Source: Muribaculaceae bacterium (GTDB lineage: Bacteria > Bacteroidota > Bacteroidia > Bacteroidales > Muribaculaceae). Taken from it: a stretch of DNA of 44,763 nt. The notes under the pieces are model-generated. The model was given only the letters and a program-made list of their open reading frames with translations, was not told the origin of the DNA and did no database searches. Made by a program: the position numbers and the translations under genes. The stretch is taken from contig JAGASI010000003.1 in NCBI GenBank assembly GCA_017621845.1, positions 1 to 44,763 of the forward strand. Reading direction: 5' to 3'. Shown piece after piece: positions 15,786 to 24,565 of the stretch (its first letter is position 1; every line of letters starts with the position of its first letter).

Positions 15786-18700
15786 TCAGAAGTTAGCGAC
15801 AACACCGAATGTAGCAGTGATAGGACGGGGATAGCAGTTATTGTCAACACCACCGAATACCTCGGGGTCGAGACCTGAATATTTGCTGATGACAAAGACA
15901 TTCTGTACGGCACCGAAGAGACGGAGACGCAGCTTGTTGTTCAGCAGGTTGGGGAATGTGTAACCGAGAGTGATGTTGTCACAGCGGAGGAAGCCGGCGT
16001 TCTCCAGGAAGTAGTCTGAGCGAACGAGGTTGGTAATGGCTGTTCCGTCATTGAAGTATACATCAGAGTCGAGCATATTGTTAAGCTGAGAGCCCTGACC
16101 CTCGAGGTTGACGAGGTTGATGCGACCGGGACGCATGGCATTGTATACATAGTTGCCGATAGAGGCACGGAGTGTGAAACCGAGGTCCCAGTTCTTATAA
16201 GAGAAGTTGTTGGTCCAGTTAAGAGTGACCTTGGGGTCACGAGAGTGCTTGATGACCAGGTCGTCGGCATTGATCTCGCCGTCACCATTCTGGTCAACAT
16301 AGCAGTTGGGGATAGGCTTGCCATTGGAGTCATAAACCTGCTCAAGCACGCGGAAAGAGAAGGCGGGGTATCCAACCTTGTGTACACCGATTGCACCGGC
16401 GTTCTCAGAAGCGGGGTTACCCATGGCATCGAGGACGAATGACTTGTCCTCGTCAGCCGAACCGGTAAGTTCAGTAATCTTGTTGCTGTTCCAAGCTACG
16501 TTAAAGCCTGTAGACCACACGAAGTCCTTGGTAACAACGGGCTTGGCACCGATATTGAACTCGAGGCCGATGTTGCGCAACGAACCGATGTTACGGTTCA
16601 TGGCATTGGTGGTTGTCATACCGGCGGGTACGGGTACGTATGCGAGAAGGTCTTTGGTGTCACGTAGATACCAGTCGACAGATGCAGTAACGCGGTTGTT
16701 AAGCCATGCCATGTCAACACCGACGTTCCATGTGGTGGTTGTCTCCCATTTGAGGGCACCATTGAAAGAGTTGGGATAGAGCGGTGCAATCCAGCCTGTA
16801 CCCAGGGGAGATGGATAGTAAACCGAGGGTTTAGAGATGGCATAGGTGGGGGTGTACATGTTATCGCCACCAACAGCCTGTTGACCGGTCTGACCCCACT
16901 CGAGGCGGAGCTTGAACTCGTTCATCTTGTCGGTATAGCCTTCAAAGAATGGCATGTTGGTAAGTTTCCATCCGAGAGCGAGAGCGGGGAAGAGGCCCCA
17001 ACGGTTGTTTTTAGAGAAACGTGAGGTACCGTCATCACGCAGGGTGAAGGTCAACAGGTAGGTATCCATCAACGAGTAGTTGATACGACCGTAGAATGAA
17101 ATCAGGTTGAGCTGACCGGCACCATAGTTGACCTTATACCATTGCTCTTCACTTGTACCCCATGCCTGACCGATATGTTCGGCAGTTGAAGGGTCCTCGT
17201 TCATTGTCCAGCTGTTGGAGCCGGCGTTATAGTCAAGAGTATAGCCAAGAGTGTTGATGTGGTAGTGGTTGCGGTTGTGGTAGTCGTGGCGTTGCCAATC
17301 ATAACCGGCAAGTATGTCAAAGCTTGATTTGATAGCCTCGACATCTTTTTTATAATTAAGATAGAAAGATAGCATGGTGTTGCGCTCGAGCTGATAGTTG
17401 TAGCTCTGTTGTCCGGCACCGTCCCTGTAGTTGGACTTCCAAGCTTGGGGAGTATTGGGGTAGATAGTACCGTAAGAGCGACCCTGGGTTACCTCATAAC
17501 CGAGGTTGAGGTTGAGGTGCAGGTCGGGGAGGAAGTGGAGAGCATAGTCAACCATAAAGTTACCGCTTGAAGACCAGATTTTTTCCTGGTTCTTGACACC
17601 ATAGAGGAGAGCCAAGGGGTTGGTTGTGCCGTTGGTTTCCTGGAGGCCGTCCTGGTTGAGGAGTGATGTATAGCCACTAAGGTAGGTGAGACCGGTGTTG
17701 CCGGCAGTATTATAAGCGGTATAGGGAGCGAGAGTGGGGTTGAATGACAGAGCAGCACCTACAGCACCGGTATCGGCGTTGTCGTCGATGGTGTAAGAGC
17801 CCTTGGCGTTAAGTTGCAGCTGGAGAAGACCATTGAAGAACTTGGGTGTCAAGTTGAAACCAATGGTGGTACGCTTCATGCCTGATGTCTTGATGATACC
17901 TTGGTTGTCGGTATACGAGGCGTTGACGCGGTAGGGGAGCCAGCCACCTACGGTGCCGCCGACGCTCAGGTCATAGTCGTGGGAGAACGAGGTGCGGAGC
18001 ACTTCTTTCTGCCAATCGGTATCGGCGTTGCCTACATACTTCATGGCATGGGGCTTGTAAGCCTCGATATACTTGGTAAAGAGAGGACCGTCGAGGACTT
18101 CATAGGTGTTGCGGGGAGTGTTAACATGGAAGTTGGCCGAGAAGTTTACCTGAGGCTTGCCTGCCGAGCCCTTCTTGGTGGTGATGATGATTACACCGTT
18201 GGAAGCGCGCGAACCATAGATAGCGGTAGCTGAGGCTGACTTCAAGATGGTGAAGCTCTCGATATTGCTGGGAGCGATGGTTGTCATGGCGTTGGCCGAG
18301 CCATAGCTGCCATACATGGGCACACCGTCAACTACAATCAAGGGGTCGTTGGAAGCGTTAAGTGAAGCACCGCCACGAATGAGGATGTTGGCACCGCCAC
18401 CGGGGTTACCACCGTCGGTGGTCACGACGACACCGGGAGATGCACCGACCAGAAGGTCATTGGCCGAGGTAGCAAGACCGGCCTCAATATCGTCGGGCTT
18501 GATAACGGCGACCGAGCCTGTAGCGTCGTCTTTCTTGACGGTACCATAACCCACGACGACAAACTCGTCGAGGACCTCGGTGTCAGATTTAAGGTGTACT
18601 TCAATGTTTGTGCGGCCTTTGAGAGCGACGGTCTCAGTCCTGCAACCAACATAGCTGATTACGAGAGTGGCGTTGGGGTCAGCCGAAATACGGAAGTTAC

Positions 18701-18893
18701 CGTCGATATCGGTCGCTGCGCCTACGCTCTGACCTTGCACTGTGACACTGGCACCGATAGCGGGCTCGTTGTCCGAGTCATAGACAGTACCGGTGACTGT
18801 CACCTTCTGTGCCAAAGCGGGAAGAGCCATGAACAGAGTCATGATGACTGCAAGCCATGCCTTCCGGTTCATTTGAAAACAAATGTTCTTCAT
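15786..18893 (-). CDS. SusC/RagA-family TonB-dependent outer-membrane transporter
   Basis: The 1035-residue protein carries a signal peptide (LAVIMTLFMALPALAQ), an N-terminal carboxypeptidase-regulatory-like beta-sandwich (about residues 30-115: VTGTVYDSDNEPAIGASV), the TonB-box region with EVLDEFVVVGYGTVKK, a plug domain with GVVVTTDGGNPGGGANILIRG, and a 22-strand barrel ending in a C-terminal aromatic (ATFGVVANF). These are the defining features of SusC/RagA importers, which take up oligosaccharides with energy from TonB-ExbBD. An in-frame ATG at 18872 gives a signal peptide of more normal length, so the true start may be seven codons later. It heads the susC-D-E-F-like operon, with a 638-bp gene-free region upstream. 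Confidence 0.96.
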   Translation of the reverse strand: MKNICFQMNRKAWLAVIMTLFMALPALAQKVTVTGTVYDSDNEPAIGASVTVQGQSVGAATDIDGNFRISADPNATLVISYVGCRTETVALKGRTNIEVHLKSDTEVLDEFVVVGYGTVKKDDATGSVAVIKPDDIEAGLATSANDLLVGASPGVVVTTDGGNPGGGANILIRGGASLNASNDPLIVVDGVPMYGSYGSANAMTTIAPSNIESFTILKSASATAIYGSRASNGVIIITTKKGSAGKPQVNFSANFHVNTPRNTYEVLDGPLFTKYIEAYKPHAMKYVGNADTDWQKEVLRTSFSHDYDLSVGGTVGGWLPYRVNASYTDNQGIIKTSGMKRTTIGFNLTPKFFNGLLQLQLNAKGSYTIDDNADTGAVGAALSFNPTLAPYTAYNTAGNTGLTYLSGYTSLLNQDGLQETNGTTNPLALLYGVKNQEKIWSSSGNFMVDYALHFLPDLHLNLNLGYEVTQGRSYGTIYPNTPQAWKSNYRDGAGQQSYNYQLERNTMLSFYLNYKKDVEAIKSSFDILAGYDWQRHDYHNRNHYHINTLGYTLDYNAGSNSWTMNEDPSTAEHIGQAWGTSEEQWYKVNYGAGQLNLISFYGRINYSLMDTYLLTFTLRDDGTSRFSKNNRWGLFPALALGWKLTNMPFFEGYTDKMNEFKLRLEWGQTGQQAVGGDNMYTPTYAISKPSVYYPSPLGTGWIAPLYPNSFNGALKWETTTTWNVGVDMAWLNNRVTASVDWYLRDTKDLLAYVPVPAGMTTTNAMNRNIGSLRNIGLEFNIGAKPVVTKDFVWSTGFNVAWNSNKITELTGSADEDKSFVLDAMGNPASENAGAIGVHKVGYPAFSFRVLEQVYDSNGKPIPNCYVDQNGDGEINADDLVIKHSRDPKVTLNWTNNFSYKNWDLGFTLRASIGNYVYNAMRPGRINLVNLEGQGSQLNNMLDSDVYFNDGTAITNLVRSDYFLENAGFLRCDNITLGYTFPNLLNNKLRLRLFGAVQNVFVISKYSGLDPEVFGGVDNNCYPRPITATFGVVANF

Positions 18894-19531
18894 GCAACAA
18901 ATTTTTAAGTTTGACTTAGTTATTGAATTAATATAAATTGTTATTCTTTAAGTAGTTATATCGTGGACATACAAAATCGACCTCAACCTTGACGCCGTTT
19001 CACGAGTCAGGCCGGGGCAGGCAGTTGCTCAATTATGATGTCATTGGATATGGCATTAGTTAATAAGGGCTGTAGACAAGTTTACAAGTGACAAGGCCTC
19101 ATTAGCATGACGTTGATTGTCAGACATGGTGGGTGGCTTGGCTCGCAAGTCGCTACTTGATGGTTAGTATCTGTTTGATATTAAGTATGATATAGGCTTC
19201 ATGTCATATCGATGCCACAGGCTTAAAGAGAGGTCTTTAAGGTTGCCGTGACCCGACAGCACACTTTCCGACTGCAAAGAAAATATAAAATTTTCAATTT
19301 TTTATTATTTAGTGCTGAATAAAATCAGCGATTTTGTCGATTTAACACTTTAGGTTGAAATTTTAACGTTTTTTACACTTAAAGAATGTTTTATAACATG
19401 TTTTGGCCCGAACACACATGCCCAATAAGAACCGATTGGCAGACAAAACAGACAACCGACACGACACGCCCCTACAGCGCTGGTATAGTCGCTGCAGGGG
19501 CGTGTCCGGAATATTGAGCCGATGGCTAATG
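18894..19531. other. Gene-free region upstream of susC
   Basis: This 638-bp stretch separates the minus-strand ABC permease gene from minus-strand susC and should hold the susC promoter and leader. I found no exact TAnnTTTG element on the minus strand, and no regulator gene (SusR, hybrid two-component system or ECF sigma/anti-sigma pair) borders it. The part nearest 19290-19400 is very AT-rich, and a strong hairpin lies at 19463-19506. Confidence 0.6.
19463..19506 (-). terminator. Hairpin after the ABC permease gene
   Basis: A 17-base arm at 19463-19479 pairs with 19490-19506 with one mismatch, giving a very stable GC-rich stem 26 bp past the permease stop. No U run follows on either strand, so it is a probable but atypical terminator. 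Confidence 0.6.
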
Positions 19532-20716
19532 TCAATCAAAGAAGTTGCGGTGGACGATGCGTCGGATCGAGAGGATGTTGATCAGGGTGATGACCAAGAT
19601 AATGGCCACCCCGACAAGTATTGCAGTCAATGGTGACGATGACTCGATGCCGATATCATTCAAGCGCGGGGCCCACCATGACGAGGCCCACAGTGCCATG
19701 ACGATTGCCAGCACCAAGACACTGAGATTGATGACCCCGATAAGGACATAATAACTGCGGGCGACACCAAAAGGCGTGTAACCCAACAACATCAGGTCAT
19801 GAAGTTTCTGTCGGTTTTTCTGTAACAACAGGTAGATACTCAGCATCAGGATGAAAAATGCCAAAATGGTGATGATTGCACCCACGGCAAGGACTATGGT
19901 CGTGATTACTGTCAAGAAGTAAGCGGCTTGAGAGTTGTCATTCTTGTCGCCGGCGACTTCATAGCCATATTTGTCAAAATATTTATTTATTGCCGGGTCA
20001 CCCACCGAGCTCACCTCTACGACAAGACGCGATGGATTGAGAGCTTCGCCTGATGAATAGCGCTCGTTGGCCCAGTCGAGAAATTGCTGGGGGACAGCAA
20101 CTGTGTTGAGACGGGAAGAGAACCCCACGATACGCGCCGGATAGGTCTCGGAGAATCCATTACCTGTAAGGGTCATATTTATCGGCAGGGTACTCATGAC
20201 GGCCTCGCTCAACTGAGGCATACCTCGTGTTGTGGCAAAACCAAAGTTGTACAACGTCAGATAATCCTTGGACAGAATAATCGGAATCATAGGATGCTCA
20301 GGGTCAAAAGCCCAGTCCTGGGGAGCGATATCCAGAAATTCGTCGGGGATTGCTTCAAAGAATAGATAGGTAGACATGCCACGACCCCCAATCTCCATCG
20401 ACATATTGACATTGAAGTTGGCCGATGAGAAGCTGCCGACCTTCTTGACCCAGGGTTGTTGCTTGAGACTTTCTATCTCGTCGGGGAAAAACTCGGTGGC
20501 GTCGGCATTAACCCCGGCTGTCTGAAGCGTGGAAACTTGTTTGGAGATAATCAGATAGTCTTTTTTGAAGAAAGAGTCCTCGTCATGCCATGTCGACGAT
20601 ATATCGGTGTAAAACTTGACCGCACCGATGATGATAGCCAGACCTATAAGATTGGCCAGGGCATAGCCGGCAATCTGGACCGGCGAAATATTTTTGCGCA
20701 ATAATTTCCAGACCAT
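19532..20716 (-). CDS. FtsX/MacB-type ABC transporter permease
   Basis: The frame is open from 20830, but that part overlaps the ATPase gene. The ATG at 20716, 4 bp after the ATPase stop, gives a 394-residue protein starting MVWKLLRKNISPVQ, which is the natural start. Layout: one N-terminal helix (ALANLIGLAIIIGAVKFY), an extracytoplasmic domain of about 220 residues, then three C-terminal helices (around ITTIVLAVGAIITILAFFI, VLIGVINLSVLVLAIVMAL and ILVGVAIILVITLINIL) with the FtsX-like feature LLGYTPFGVARSYY. Such permeases act as mechanotransmitters or move lipoproteins or peptides rather than importing solutes. It forms a pair with the ATPase at 20721. Confidence 0.85.
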   Translation of the reverse strand: MVWKLLRKNISPVQIAGYALANLIGLAIIIGAVKFYTDISSTWHDEDSFFKKDYLIISKQVSTLQTAGVNADATEFFPDEIESLKQQPWVKKVGSFSSANFNVNMSMEIGGRGMSTYLFFEAIPDEFLDIAPQDWAFDPEHPMIPIILSKDYLTLYNFGFATTRGMPQLSEAVMSTLPINMTLTGNGFSETYPARIVGFSSRLNTVAVPQQFLDWANERYSSGEALNPSRLVVEVSSVGDPAINKYFDKYGYEVAGDKNDNSQAAYFLTVITTIVLAVGAIITILAFFILMLSIYLLLQKNRQKLHDLMLLGYTPFGVARSYYVLIGVINLSVLVLAIVMALWASSWWAPRLNDIGIESSSPLTAILVGVAIILVITLINILSIRRIVHRNFFD

Positions 20717-20720
20717 AATC

Positions 20721-21398
20721 CTATAGTTTAATATGTGTAGGTTTAACATCGTCAATCTCATCAAGCGACAACGCGTTACCCACCGAGGTGGTAATAATGC
20801 CGGCATGGTTGGCGGCGGCTGTCTCGGCAATAAGTCGCGCCACGGTCAGGTTGTTACGTGAGTCAAGGTGACTGACCGGCTCGTCAAGGATAATGAAGTC
20901 AAACGGTTGGCACAGAGCGCGTATGATAGCAACCCTCTGTTGTTGTCCCACTGATAGACGACGTGCCGGTTGATGTGCCTTGTCGGGAATTTCAAGGCGC
21001 TCGAGAAGGCTCATGATATAATCCTCCTTATAATGATTGGTAAGGCGGTTTTTAATCATGATATTCTCAAGGGCGGTGAGTTCGGGGAAGAGTTTCATCT
21101 CCTGGGGCAGGATAGCCAGCGATGTACGACGTATCTCACACCATTGCTTGATAGACAAGGTGGAAATATCGGTATCATTGAAGAAAATACGTCCGATATA
21201 GTCGCGACGGTTGCCGTATATAAAGGAACACAGCGAAGACTTGCCGGTACCAGACTCAGCCTCGACCAGATAGTGTCCGGGGCGTGTGAGCGTCAGATCC
21301 CTGAGCCACACCTCCGAGACATGGACGTGCGAGTCATTCTCGGCCCCGACAAACACCCGTGGTAACGCCTGCTGGAGTTTTATCGTGTTGATTTTCAT
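20721..21398 (-). CDS. ABC transporter ATP-binding protein with altered catalytic motifs
   Basis: This 225-residue ATPase has Walker A AESGTGKSS (residues 47-55), Q-loop ILPQEMKLFPELTALENI, signature LSVGQQQRVAI and Walker B FIILDEPVSHLD. Two departures stand out: the first Gly of the Walker A loop is Ala (A47), and the H-switch position that normally reads THD reads TTSVGNA, with no histidine. It resembles MacB/LolD/FtsE-type ATPases paired with FtsX-like permeases. It overlaps nothing, and its stop is 4 bp from the permease start, so the two are translated as a unit. A DUF4836-like lipoprotein gene lies upstream on the same strand. Confidence 0.88.
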   Translation of the reverse strand: MKINTIKLQQALPRVFVGAENDSHVHVSEVWLRDLTLTRPGHYLVEAESGTGKSSLCSFIYGNRRDYIGRIFFNDTDISTLSIKQWCEIRRTSLAILPQEMKLFPELTALENIMIKNRLTNHYKEDYIMSLLERLEIPDKAHQPARRLSVGQQQRVAIIRALCQPFDFIILDEPVSHLDSRNNLTVARLIAETAAANHAGIITTSVGNALSLDEIDDVKPTHIKL

Positions 21399-21424
21399 AA
21401 TATATTAGTTTTAGTACGATAGAG

Positions 21425-21460
21425 ACTGATAGCACCCACGTCAGTGCGGGTGCTATCAGT
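21425..21460 (-). terminator. Hairpin between the DUF4836-like and ABC ATPase genes
   Basis: A perfect 13-bp stem (21425-21437 with 21448-21460) and a 10-nt loop lie in the 95-bp gap after the lipoprotein gene. No U tract follows, so attenuation or transcript protection is as likely as full termination. Confidence 0.55.
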
Positions 21461-21493
21461 ATAGAGTATATAATTCAACAGACATGCCGGGGT

Positions 21494-23023
21494 TTATACA
21501 CCCATGCCCATGGCGATGTCCAACAAGGCATTGATGAGCTTCTTATTGGTGCCGGTGAGGGAAATCTGAGCATCGGTCTCCGATCCGGTGACTGATAACG
21601 TAGCCTTGGCTCCTACAGGCAGGTTAAGTCCCGACAGTACAGGGTCGTTCTTGGGAACATTCAGGACTATAGCAAAGTTTTTACCTGCAAAGTCTGATGT
21701 CCTTACCTTACCATTCTGTTGAATAGGAGCATTGGAGAGGATTACGTCAGTGCCTTCGATACGGCCATAAACGGTCATGTAAATGCTCTCGTATTCATAG
21801 GTATAGTTGTTAAATCGGCTACCGGCGGGAACCTGAACGGTAAATTCGTTACCTCCCGATTGGCCTAAATTGTTAGCAATCAAGTCATAGATAGTGCGGG
21901 CTGCTGAAGCGTCCTTGAAAGAAGCGGCAAACACCATGTGAAAATCAGCGGGAGATGATGAATTGAAAGCGTTGATATCTTTGGCTCCGGCCGAGAACAT
22001 TACCGAGCTATTGTCACACAGCGGGAGGATATAGTTGCAGAAATCTATAACAGCACTGTCGTAGGGAGCTGCCTGGATAATCTGATTGCGGAACTGGCTC
22101 AAGTCGCCCATGCCGGCACAGGCAATGAGTTGGTCGCTGTTTGAGGCATACTTGGTAAGCGAAGGATTACACTCTCTGAATCCGGGGATTTTAACCTTAC
22201 CGCCCTCACCGTTGAATACTGCCAAAGATGCCGATACCGACGGACCGTTGACATCAAATGTCATGGCAATGTAACCGTTCTTGACATCTGAAGGAATCAT
22301 AGCCAGACCCTGACGACCGTCACGATCCAACGAAGCAGCCTTGACAATAGGCTTCATGCTCATCAGACCTGTACCGATCTTGGCCTCGGCAAGAAACTTG
22401 GTCTTCCACTCGGCAAGAGGATTATCCTTGGCTTCTTTGTGCCAGTTTTCAATTATTTCGGCGGCCCGGGTAGGCATACATACACCGTCTTCGGTGACTG
22501 CGATATAGCCGGTCTTGCCGTCTACCATGATTGTACCGCTGGTATCGCCGATAGTGGTATAGCCGTTTTTATCCTCGACAATCATGCGACCGTCAGAGGC
22601 ATCGACTATCGACTCGCCGAAGTCGTCATCATCGGTGACCGAGAAAACCAGAAGCATCTCCATCTTCACCTCATCGCGTTCAATCTCCTTAAACTTCAAG
22701 CCTACAATAACATTGTTCCAGTCAAAGCCCTTGAAATCAAGGAAGCGGTCAAATGCCTTCCTCTCATTTTTAGACAACGCCGAACGCAGGACCGAGCTGA
22801 CATCCTTGGATAGTGTCAACTGTCCATCATCGTTGGAGGTTGCATCGAGAGCCTCAAGAGTGCGGGCAAGATCTATCTTGTAAACAAAGTCGGTATTATC
22901 CGAGATATAATTCTCGAGTTTATCTTCTACTGTCTCATTGGAGCTTGAACACGAACTCATCGTCACTCCCACACATGCCATTACCATCATGAGGCAATAG
23001 CCTAAATGTTTCTTTAAATTCAT
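21494..23023 (-). CDS. Large lipoprotein, DUF4836-like
   Basis: The 509-residue protein has a clear lipoprotein signal with cysteine C25 (VTMSSC|SSSNET). The mature part begins with a VYKIDLARTLEAL segment and continues with long beta-rich stretches and a Gly/Ser-rich C-terminus. The start with a sentence-like pattern of disordered residue, VxKIDL, then a long helix resembles the Bacteroidales DUF4836 family, whose function is unknown; this assignment is by recall and tentative. It is transcribed away from the aminotransferase gene from a likely promoter at 23083-23090, and precedes the ABC pair, which could act on it. Confidence 0.7.
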   Translation of the reverse strand: MNLKKHLGYCLMMVMACVGVTMSSCSSSNETVEDKLENYISDNTDFVYKIDLARTLEALDATSNDDGQLTLSKDVSSVLRSALSKNERKAFDRFLDFKGFDWNNVIVGLKFKEIERDEVKMEMLLVFSVTDDDDFGESIVDASDGRMIVEDKNGYTTIGDTSGTIMVDGKTGYIAVTEDGVCMPTRAAEIIENWHKEAKDNPLAEWKTKFLAEAKIGTGLMSMKPIVKAASLDRDGRQGLAMIPSDVKNGYIAMTFDVNGPSVSASLAVFNGEGGKVKIPGFRECNPSLTKYASNSDQLIACAGMGDLSQFRNQIIQAAPYDSAVIDFCNYILPLCDNSSVMFSAGAKDINAFNSSSPADFHMVFAASFKDASAARTIYDLIANNLGQSGGNEFTVQVPAGSRFNNYTYEYESIYMTVYGRIEGTDVILSNAPIQQNGKVRTSDFAGKNFAIVLNVPKNDPVLSGLNLPVGAKATLSVTGSETDAQISLTGTNKKLINALLDIAMGMGV

Positions 23024-23082
23024 AGTTGAGAGAATTTTATAGTGATTAATTTATTTTTTATAAGAATATCCTTAAACCACCA

Positions 23083-23090
23083 CAAAGGTA
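23083..23090 (-). promoter_or_regulatory. -7 element for the DUF4836-like gene
   Basis: On the minus strand this reads TACCTTTG, an exact match to TAnnTTTG, 60 bp upstream of the start at 23023. No TTTG -33 box is obvious. Confidence 0.55.
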
Positions 23091-23278
23091 ATAATAAACC
23101 GCCTACTCCGGTGACTTTTAAACCACTTTATTGACAACCGCCCCGGAATAATTGATAAAATCACCCCAAAGGACATCGTTTCTTCCTAACTAATCCAATC
23201 TGATCCAATATTCCGGTTTAAATCGGCTTATATCCGACTTATATCGTAATAAATCGGGATAAATCCAATAATTGTTTG

Positions 23279-23286
23279 TACCTTTG
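23279..23286 (+). promoter_or_regulatory. -7 element for the aminotransferase gene
   Basis: TACCTTTG exactly matches TAnnTTTG and lies 36 bp before the ATG at 23322. It makes the GTG at 23286 an unlikely start, since that codon overlaps the promoter. Confidence 0.55.
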
Positions 23287-23321
23287 TGAAATTGAAAGAA
23301 CCTACAAGTAACCAATCCTCT

Positions 23322-24515
23322 ATGAACAAGATATCAGACCTGGTGGCCTCCCTGTCACCCTCCCAGACACTGGCAATGTCCCAGAAAAGTCAAGAACTCA
23401 AAGCCCAAGGTATCGATGTAATCAACCTGTCGGTAGGCGAGCCAGACTTTGCAACCCCCGACCACATCAAAGAGGCTGCCAAAGAGGCCATCGACAACAA
23501 TTTCTCGTTTTACACTCCGGTCCCGGGCTATATGTCGTTACGCAAGGCCGTCAGCGCCAAGCTCTCACGCGAAAACAGCCTGACCTATGCCCCCGAGCAG
23601 ATAGTCGTGGGCAACGGTGCCAAACAGGCCCTGTGCAACGTCATCCTGTCACTACTCAACCCCGGTGATGAGGTTGTCCTCCCCACTCCATGCTGGGTAA
23701 GCTATGTCGAGATGGTCAAGCTCGCCCGTGCCACCGTTGTCGAGGTTCCCGCCACAATCGAGTCGGACTTCAAGATTACCCCCGACCAGTTACGCGCCGC
23801 CATCACCCCCCATACACGTGCCTTGCTGATATGCTCGCCCTCCAATCCCACAGGCAGCGTTTACTCGCGCGACGAGCTTGCCGCTCTGGTCAAGGTACTG
23901 GCCGAACATCCCGACATCATAGTTATCGCCGACGAGATATATGAGCATATCATCTTCTCAGGCCACTTCACCTCCCTGGGGTCATTCCCTGAGATTGCCG
24001 ATCGCACAGTCATCATCAACGGCGTGTCCAAGGCTTACGCGATGACCGGCTGGCGTATAGGCTATTGTGCAGCGCCGCTATGGCTGGCCAAGGCCGTCAG
24101 CAAGCTCCAGAGCCAATACACCTCGGGGGCCTCGTCTATAGCCCAGAAAGCCGCTGAGGCCGCCTATAACGGCTCACAGGAATGTGTCGAGGTGATGCGC
24201 CGGGCATTTGAACGCCGTCGCGACCTCGTGGTAGACCTCGCCTCCCAAATCCCCGGTTGGAAAGTCAACCGTCCCGAAGGTGCATTCTATCTGTTCCCCG
24301 AGGTGTCTTCCTACTTCGGCAAGCGTGATGGAGACCGCGTCATCAACAATGCCGGCGACCTGGCAATGTATCTTCTTGACGTGGCCCATGTCGCCACCGT
24401 CGACGGTGCCGCCTTCTGTTGCCCGGGATACATACGCCTGAGCTATGCCACCTCTGACACAAATATCGTCGAGGCCCTGCGACGCATCAAAGAAGCGCTT
24501 GCCCGCCTGAAATAA
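23322..24515 (+). CDS. Class I/II PLP-dependent aminotransferase (aspartate aminotransferase type)
   Basis: With the ATG at 23322 the protein has 397 residues; the upstream GTG at 23286 sits in the promoter. Class I hallmarks are VINLSVGEPDFATPDHI, the substrate-loop FYTPVPGYMSLRKA, PCWVSYVEM, ICSPSNPTGSVYS (Asn that contacts PLP), IADEIYEHI (Asp/Tyr pair) and the Schiff-base lysine in NGVSKAYAMTGWRIGY, with a C-terminal IRLSYATSDTNI arginine for the substrate carboxylate. It most resembles the Thermus-type (I-gamma) aspartate aminotransferase, which moves the amino group of aspartate to 2-oxoglutarate; prephenate or other keto acids are possible substrates. tyrS follows after 50 bp. Confidence 0.93.
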   Translation: MNKISDLVASLSPSQTLAMSQKSQELKAQGIDVINLSVGEPDFATPDHIKEAAKEAIDNNFSFYTPVPGYMSLRKAVSAKLSRENSLTYAPEQIVVGNGAKQALCNVILSLLNPGDEVVLPTPCWVSYVEMVKLARATVVEVPATIESDFKITPDQLRAAITPHTRALLICSPSNPTGSVYSRDELAALVKVLAEHPDIIVIADEIYEHIIFSGHFTSLGSFPEIADRTVIINGVSKAYAMTGWRIGYCAAPLWLAKAVSKLQSQYTSGASSIAQKAAEAAYNGSQECVEVMRRAFERRRDLVVDLASQIPGWKVNRPEGAFYLFPEVSSYFGKRDGDRVINNAGDLAMYLLDVAHVATVDGAAFCCPGYIRLSYATSDTNIVEALRRIKEALARLK

Positions 24516-24565
24516 ACTGTATACACATTATATATATAATATAAACCCTAAGACTATATCCACCC

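Noticed and set aside
19350..19636. Short ORFs on both strands in the susC upstream region
   Set aside because: Fewer than 80 residues, no motif, and they run through a terminator-like hairpin.
20717..20830. N-terminal extension of the permease frame
   Set aside because: It overlaps the ATPase coding end and lacks a membrane signal; the ATG at 20716, 4 bp after the ATPase stop, is the natural start.
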